From Acanthosepion esculentum (lineage: Eukaryota > Mollusca > Cephalopoda > Sepiida > Sepiidae): 64,000 nt of DNA. Made by a program: the position numbers and the translations under genes. Shown here piece by piece: positions 58,931-64,000 of the stretch. The stretch lies in NCBI GenBank assembly GCA_964036315.1, contig OZ038479.1:54848746-54912745 (forward strand). Reading direction: 5' to 3'. The number at the start of each line of letters is the position of its first letter. Position 1 is the stretch's first letter. Under the pieces are notes generated by a model. It had not been told where the DNA came from. It worked only from the letters and a program-made list of their open reading frames with translations, and made no database searches.

Positions 58931-60360
58931 GTCCTTGATCAATTAACATGCCAACTCGGCTTAATTATTTTATATTTGAAAGATTTTTTAATAAAGAGAA
59001 TTACATTGTGTTGACATATGGCTAAAAATGGTACTAAAATCAGCAATGGTATTGATTTCAAAATAAAAACTCCTTCTAGTCAATTTAAATTAGTTTTGAA
59101 ATACAGCAAACTTTTTTGCTTATTGAAATATTAAATTTAATCTACTAGCATAAAATTAAAACTAAAATAAATGTTTCAAGAAAGATTTTTTCATTTTTAA
59201 AAATTAATTTTAACTGGACTACCTATGACCCATTCGGTCACTGACAGTTCAGGTTATAAAATATTGAAGTTGATTTCAACATTAAAATATTGTCTGTTTG
59301 AAGAAAGTTGAAATAAAAATACTTACTGTATAAACAACTCATATTTTTAAATCTTATTCACTTAAAATATTTTAAAATCACATTAATGTAAAAATATATT
59401 TTTAATATGTCAAAAAATATTTTAAAATCATACTCACTTGAAAATATTTTTTAAATATGGCAAAAAATAATTTTTAAATATTTAAAATATTGTTTTTTTA
59501 AAGAAAGCTGAAATATAAATAAGCATGCACAAAATCTCAGAGGTGAAAAAGAGAAGTGAAAAGAGAGAGATTGGGAAAGAGAGAGAGATTGGGAAAGAGA
59601 GAGAGGTGAAAAGTGGACATAAATGTAACCACTCATGTCCACAATCTGGATGTTAAATTGAGACAAACACATACCATTTCCTTCTCTCCCTCTTCCTATA
59701 CGATAATAAATTTATCTTTCTTTCACCCACTCTCTATATATGACTTCGGGCAAACACACAGGCAACATTCACAGACATTTATAATAATAATAAAGATAAA
59801 ACTTAGGTATCACAAATCTTTGGTGGTACCTATATAATAATGCTGAATTATAGTAGCCTATTAAAAAATGATTCCTTTTTGATAGAAAGAAAATCACAAA
59901 TTGTTTTAATGATACATTTTTTGTTCATTGGATAGTCATTATTTATATACATGGTCCTTTTCAGTGCCATGTTGAAAAGTTCATTTAGGAAGTCTTTGAT
60001 GACCAGTGATGGACAGTATAAAAATATTAGTTTGCCAGGGGACAAAGGGGGTCTAACCACAACTACAAGGCTATCATTGAATTTTCATAATGAATAAATA
60101 AGATTTTTTAAAAATACATATTGCGAAAAGGATAAAATTAATTTTTTTGTGGAAAAAGATGTGTATTTCTTAGTAATTACAGTGTATATGTACTGTACAT
60201 ATTACTGGCAGTAGATATCAAATTTAAGTACAGAGTGTTATAATGATTGATTTTTTTTATTTATTTCTTTTAATTTTAAGTAATTGGTTGATATTTTGAA
60301 ATATATGCTGCATAATTAACAACACTGTATGCAATCTACTGTATTACATGTAATTGTTTG
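58931..60360. other. AT-rich interval with GA tract and possible hAT end
   Basis: A repeated 'gagagagagattgggaaa' tract lies at 59560-59610. '59100-59220' repeats the '...tttaatctactagcata...' style of 1-150. 'cagtgatggacagtataaaa' at about 60004 looks like a hAT terminus and may belong with the relic at 60365. No intact gene. Confidence 0.45.
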
Positions 60361-60364
60361 TGTT

Positions 60365-60560
60365 CATTAGATGATTGTTTAAATCTGCCAATAATTGATT
60401 CTGCATCCAATTCATCTAACAAGTTCTTTTCAATGGATAAAGGCAACATGTATGATTCCAAATTCTCTGCTTAGAGCCAATTTTTAACTAAGTCTGTATG
60501 ACCTTTAGTCTTGAAAATGTCCTCTTACATTGGACTTGAGCAACTGGTAGAGTGTAGATG
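60365..60560 (-). pseudogene. hAT transposase C-terminus, minus strand
   Basis: On minus: LPVAQVQCKRTFSRLKVIQT, a stop, then after a frameshift ...LLDELDAESIIGRF. This is the hAT dimerization signature (C-x-R-T/S-F-S-x-L-K-x-I-K-T, then a L-L-D-x-L-D...I-I-D-x-F tail). It is broken by stops and a frameshift. This is the third hAT relic in the window. Confidence 0.65.
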
Positions 60561-60902
60561 ACTATATAAAGTTCTTATTCCCTTTTATGACTAAAATAGT
60601 TGTGTGTTTCTTTCTTTATTGCATTTTTATTTTATATTGGGGGTGTATATGCCATCATGGAAGATAACATCCTCTCAACTCCACCATGGCTGATAGCAGA
60701 ATTTATTTATCACTACATATGCATGCTGGGATTTTTAACCAAGAAAAATGGATGATTGTCAGTCTCATCTCAGACATTTTTGTTATGTTTTGCTTTCAAA
60801 GTAGAATAGTATAACTCCTTGACTGTATCCTTTTTGCATGTGAATTTTCAAGTTGTGAAATTTTTGCTTTATTACTGCCTTTTTAATTACTTGCATTGGT
60901 TA

Positions 60903-60921
60903 TACATATATATACATACAT

Positions 60922-61003
<82 letters not shown>
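60903..61003. repeat. Compound microsatellite (TACA)n(CA)n(TA)n
   Basis: A run of TACA tetranucleotides (about 60913-60940), then CA dinucleotides (to about 60955), then a long TA run to about 61003. It directly abuts the hammerhead repeat. Confidence 0.85.
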
Positions 61004-61008
<5 letters not shown>

Positions 61009-61034
61009 TAAAAGTGGACATGGAAGTCAGCACT
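61004..61034 (-). repeat. Conserved flank of the hammerhead repeat
   Basis: 'aaatataaaagtggacatgg' followed by 'aagtcagcact' is shared exactly with one arm of the 40931-40993 palindrome and loosely with 40661-40690. It lies 3' of the ribozyme on the minus strand. Confidence 0.7.
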
Positions 61035-61080
61035 TAGAGGCGACAGTCTGTTTCATGCTAGTGCAATCGTCAGGCGTCTA
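61035..61080 (-). ncRNA. Hammerhead ribozyme, apparently complete (copy B)
   Basis: Read on minus from 61080: stem I 5' strand TAGACGC; core CTGACGA (61073-61067); stem II TGC-ACTA-GCA with flanking U-U; core GAAA (61054-61051); stem III A-C-A / T-G-T around a GAC triloop; cleavage triplet GTC (61044-61042); stem I 3' strand GCCTCTA (61041-61035), pairing with the 5' strand at 6 of 7 positions. All catalytic-core nucleotides of the type I hammerhead are present. The very short stem III is typical of the retroelement-associated minimal hammerheads known from Penelope-like elements and retrozymes, which usually cleave best as dimers. It sits between TA runs (60957-61003 and 61079-61103). Confidence 0.75.
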
Positions 61081-61109
61081 TATATATATATATATATATA
61101 TATTTAAGT

Positions 61110-61889
61110 AATGAAAAGTTTGGTAATCTGTATGGATAATCCCAAGGAATATGTAATCCAGAGAGCTCAATGTCAAATCAGAGGAATTATTAATTCAATT
61201 TAAATAGGAAACAGACACCCTTAAGGGTCCATTGATTATAATTTATTTCCCCAGGTTTTTAACTGTTTCATCAGACCACACTAACTAATGTTTTAAATTT
61301 ACATATAGTTTTTATACACTTTTGAGGGGTAGTTTTAAATTGATGTAAAGTGATATAGAGAGAGGGGGAGGAGGTGTATGACAAACATGATCGAAATTAG
61401 AGAGGGAAGGGAGAGATAGGAAAAATTTAAAATCTATTTTTATTAAGATATTTAAGAGTAAGGGAAGGGGTAAGGACCGGACATTGACCTATTTAATAAG
61501 TCATCTCACAGGAAAAAAGATAAAGAGAAGTAAAGATATAAGAAAGCAGAAGTGGAAGTAGGGGTTTGAGAAAGAAAGTGGAATAGAGAGTGTATAAAGA
61601 ATAAAAGAAAAGGAAGACGAAGAGTAAATTAACATATATGGGCATATTGCGGTTAATTTGAAAAAAAAAACAGATTTATATATTTGACCATTAACTTTTG
61701 ACATTAAGCATTTCAGATTTTTCAATAAAATAAGCTAGAAAATAAATATAATGTGAATATAATATAAATAAACAATATTAGTATTATTAACATTATTAAT
61801 ATGAATAACAATTAAGGAGTAAAAGGTTTTTAATTAAGATTTAATGTTTTGAATTTTGAATCTTAAAAAAAATTTAATTAAAAATATAA

Positions 61890-61900
<11 letters not shown>
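61110..61900. other. Noncoding interval with purine-rich tract
   Basis: The plus strand is strongly GA-rich at about 61355-61625. 'ttaactgtttcatcagacc' near 61259 (CTGATGA on minus) may be a decayed Penelope-type motif. The 74-residue minus frame is low complexity. No gene. Confidence 0.45.

Positions 61901-61902
<2 letters not shown>

Positions 61903-61951
<49 letters not shown>
61903..61951. repeat. (TA)n microsatellite
   Basis: A TA run of about 48 nt, preceded by 'gtgtgtgta'. Confidence 0.85.
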
Positions 61952-61957
<6 letters not shown>

Positions 61958-61964
61958 AAGGAAA

Positions 61965-62200
61965 GAACAGTAAGATATAAAATCCGGTGTTCTTACAGAT
62001 ATTTTTATTTTTACACAATAGTGCTCAATGTAAATTTAAATTTACAGAGCATTAATATTATAAATTAATAGATTTAAAATATGGTTTTACCGCTACACAG
62101 TGATAACCATGTTTCAGAAATGGAAGCTAAAGCACCTGAATTTAATTTTGTTATTAAACCAAAGACATTAGTTCCATTTCCTCATCAAGCGAATTTTGGA
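61965..62200. repeat. Relative of the 20620-20960 inverted-repeat element
   Basis: Shares in order 'aacagtaagat', 'atccggt.tt', 'agtgctc.at', 'ttaccgc.acacagtgataaccatgtttca' (compared with 'catcgcgacacaggaaatttccatgtttca' in parts) and 'tcctcatcaagcgaat' (compared with 'gtctcatcgcttgact'). It abuts a (TA)n tract, as many insertions in this window do. Confidence 0.5.
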
Positions 62201-62328
62201 GTAACTTACTTTTTAAAATTTACGGTTGTTAACGGCAATGGAAAGATTCATAATTGAGGGTTTCCAATGTTACCGATAAATCCATTCATCTAGACAAGGG
62301 GTGGTAGAGGGTTCAATTTTTAATTTAA

Positions 62329-62345
62329 TTATATATATATATATA

Positions 62346-62414
<69 letters not shown>
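62329..62414. repeat. (TA)n microsatellite
   Basis: A TA run interrupted once by 'attaa' at about 62346; the main run is about 66 nt. Confidence 0.85.
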
Positions 62415-62415
<1 letters not shown>

Positions 62416-62524
62416 CATAATGAGAAGCCACGTATACTTTCTTGATATGTATATAATATGGATAAAACAACTGAAAAGTTGCAAATTAAAAGAAAAAATT
62501 GGTGGTTTTTGGTGAAAGTATTTA

Positions 62525-64000
62525 TTTATATGTTTTTATATATCTGATATTTCAGACCGCTTCGGTCCTCCCTCAGAAATTAACTGTGTTCATCAGCTTG
62601 CCATGAGTTCCTTAGTAAAAAATTACCCAACAACCAAATTACAGATATATGTCAATTAATAAATTTCATTCTAACACATAATACTTTTAAATTCAACAAC
62701 AAACACTATTTACAGATTAGTGGCACAGCAATGCACCTAGCTAGACTAATATCTTTATGCACATTCTAGAGAGGAAAATACTAGACAATTCAGAATTTAA
62801 ACCATTACATTATTTTAGATATATTGATGACATTTTCTTATTATGGACTCATGGATCAGAAAAATTAAAAAAGTTTTTTACTTTCTGCAACAACTTCTAC
62901 GATACTGTTATTTTGTGCTGATACAGGTGTATGCTGTTGAAGGATAATATTAGTAACAAGTTAGTGACAACATGAAGAGAAGAGAGACATAGATCTGAAC
63001 TCAACAAGCTTTTATTAAACACTGTTAAAAGAGATAGTTTTTACTACTACTGTATATCACGTGATTATGTGGTGGGAGGTTGCAGGCAATGGTGATAGTG
63101 GGAGTACTCACAATCAAGGGGAAGTAACTCAATGTATATAACAGATACAATTAAATTTACCATGGAGCATTCATACACATCCGTCCCTTTCTTAGACGTT
63201 ATGATAGAATTAAACAAACATACACTTTCTACCAGTCTATACAACAAACCCACTAACCAGCATAAATTCTTACACTTCAACAGCTGTCATCCTCTTAAAA
63301 AAATCTATCGTATACAGCTCATTTCTAAGAATCAAACGCATATGCTCAGACCATCTACACAACATTAATAACTTAACAGAACAATTCCTAAAATGTAAAT
63401 ACCCAATAAATATAATAAAAGAAGCACTAAATAAAACTATCCATATAAATCGTAATACACTTCTGACATACAAGAAAAGTAAAAACAACAATCGGATTCC
63501 CATGGTTTTTAACCACAATCAATATTCCCAGACACTTATTCACAATTTAAAAAAATGATTACAAGAACCTCCAATTAAACAAAAAGATCAAAGACATTTT
63601 TGCTAAACCACCCAACAACGCAAAAAACAAACACCTAACCTATCAGCTATCCTCACCTCTACCCAATATCTAATTAATACAAACCAATCAGGAAACTATA
63701 AATGTAATAAAACTCGTTGTCTAGTTTGCAAACACCTAATAACCGATAGTGTATTTTCTGTACCCAATTCCAATATCAAAATACATCCACCTCGCCTCAC
63801 CTGTGATAGCCATGATATAATTTACTAATTATTCTGCACAATATGTCCTAATAGTGGATATATTGGCGAATCTGGAATTAATTTTAGATTTTGTTTCAAC
63901 AATCATACGTCAAAACAATCCTTATTCCCCCATAGCTGAACACTTTAATCAATCAAGACACTCATTAGACAACTGTAAATGTTTATTGATAGATTCAGGT
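62525..64000 (+). mobile_element. Penelope-like retroelement, RT plus GIY-YIG, partial
   Basis: The leading 62540-62585 carries, on minus, CTGAGGGA, a GGACC/GGTCT stem, then GAAA, a motif type found near Penelope-like elements. Coding remnants on plus: LTHNTFKFNNKHYLQISGTAM (in parts, 62670-62731), then after a small deletion FMHILERKILDN and the RT active-site motif RYIDDIFLLW (62818-62847). After an inserted LTR come DTIKFTMEHSYTSVPFLDV (in parts, from 63144), NKPTNQHKFLHFNSCHP, a CNKTRCLVC linker (about 63704-63730) and the GIY-YIG endonuclease core CTICPNSGYIGESG (about 63835-63878). RT plus C-terminal GIY-YIG in this order is diagnostic. It is broken by frameshifts and stops and runs off the window end. 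Confidence 0.8.
62906..63143 (-). mobile_element. Solo LTR (238 bp) inside the Penelope-like element
   Basis: Starts TGTTATTTTG and ends TATATAACA, giving a perfect 5-bp TGTTA...TAACA inverted terminus. It is flanked by a perfect 5-bp target duplication GATAC (62901-62905 and 63144-63148). Removing it with one GATAC leaves the RT frame continuous across the join (FYD-T-IKF). On minus, AATAAA lies inside (about 63015-63020) and TATATA is near the start, so the LTR is probably minus-oriented; 'cacgtg' lies at about 63059. No internal region or second LTR remains, so it is a recombination product. Confidence 0.8.

Noticed and set aside
1..64000. CRISPR arrays, operons or bacterial genes
   Set aside because: Repeat structure, splice signals, SINE, zinc fingers and composition are all animal; no spaced direct-repeat arrays with unique spacers are present.

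Overview
This is an AT-rich (about 70% A+T by impression), gene-poor stretch of animal nuclear DNA. The most likely source is a cephalopod mollusc such as an octopus. Three things point there: (i) three clustered C2H2 zinc-finger exons with long runs of near-identical [17 protein letters not shown] fingers, the expanded octopus style; (ii) a tRNA-Arg-derived SINE, a class known from octopuses; (iii) abundant Penelope-like, LINE and hAT debris and long (TA)n tracts. I infer the taxon; nothing in the window proves it. All homology below was judged by eye.

Layout. 1-6.7 kb: AT-rich duplicated DNA carrying a GC-rich retroelement endonuclease-like fragment (3.5-4.0 kb, minus), a LINE 3' tail (4.8-5.1 kb) and a tRNA-Arg SINE (5.25-5.56 kb). 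6.7-8.0 kb: 3' end of a zf-RVT type LINE. 8.0-9.4 kb: a unit of about 1.2 kb that recurs at 29-30 kb. 10-12.4 kb: a local repeat family and a hairpin MITE. 12.6-14.2 kb: zinc-finger locus 1 (minus). 18.6-21.9 kb: second copy of the 2.6-6.7 kb block. 25.3-27.4 kb: zinc-finger locus 2 (plus), an inverted duplicate of locus 1. 30.9-32.9 kb: best LINE copy. 35.9-36.4, 42.7-43.4 and 53.07-55.4 kb: large foldback or TIR elements. 39.3-40.5 kb: LINE on minus. 40.6-41.0 kb: hammerhead-bearing repeats and palindromes between (TA)n tracts. 41.6-42.5 kb: head-to-head LINE ends. 46.8-48.1 kb: two hAT relics. 48.6-49.1 kb: a near-perfect palindrome between (TA)n tracts. 49.2-50.5 kb: zinc-finger locus 3 (minus). 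58.56-58.93 kb: a 91-bp minisatellite. 60.4-60.6 kb: a third hAT relic. 60.9-61.1 kb: microsatellite with an apparently complete hammerhead ribozyme. 62.6-64 kb: a Penelope-like element with RT YIDD and GIY-YIG motifs, split by a solo LTR and cut by the window edge.

How it fits together. The only plausible host coding sequence is the zinc-finger exons. Each is preceded by the same conserved leader and 3' splice acceptor, so they are paralogous terminal exons of a duplicated family. Loci 1 and 2 share a frame-breaking deletion in their first finger and so a shared novel N-terminus. Everything else is layered transposon insertion. The strongest non-protein signal is the hammerhead motif family, tied to (TA)n tracts and probably to Penelope-like retroelements.
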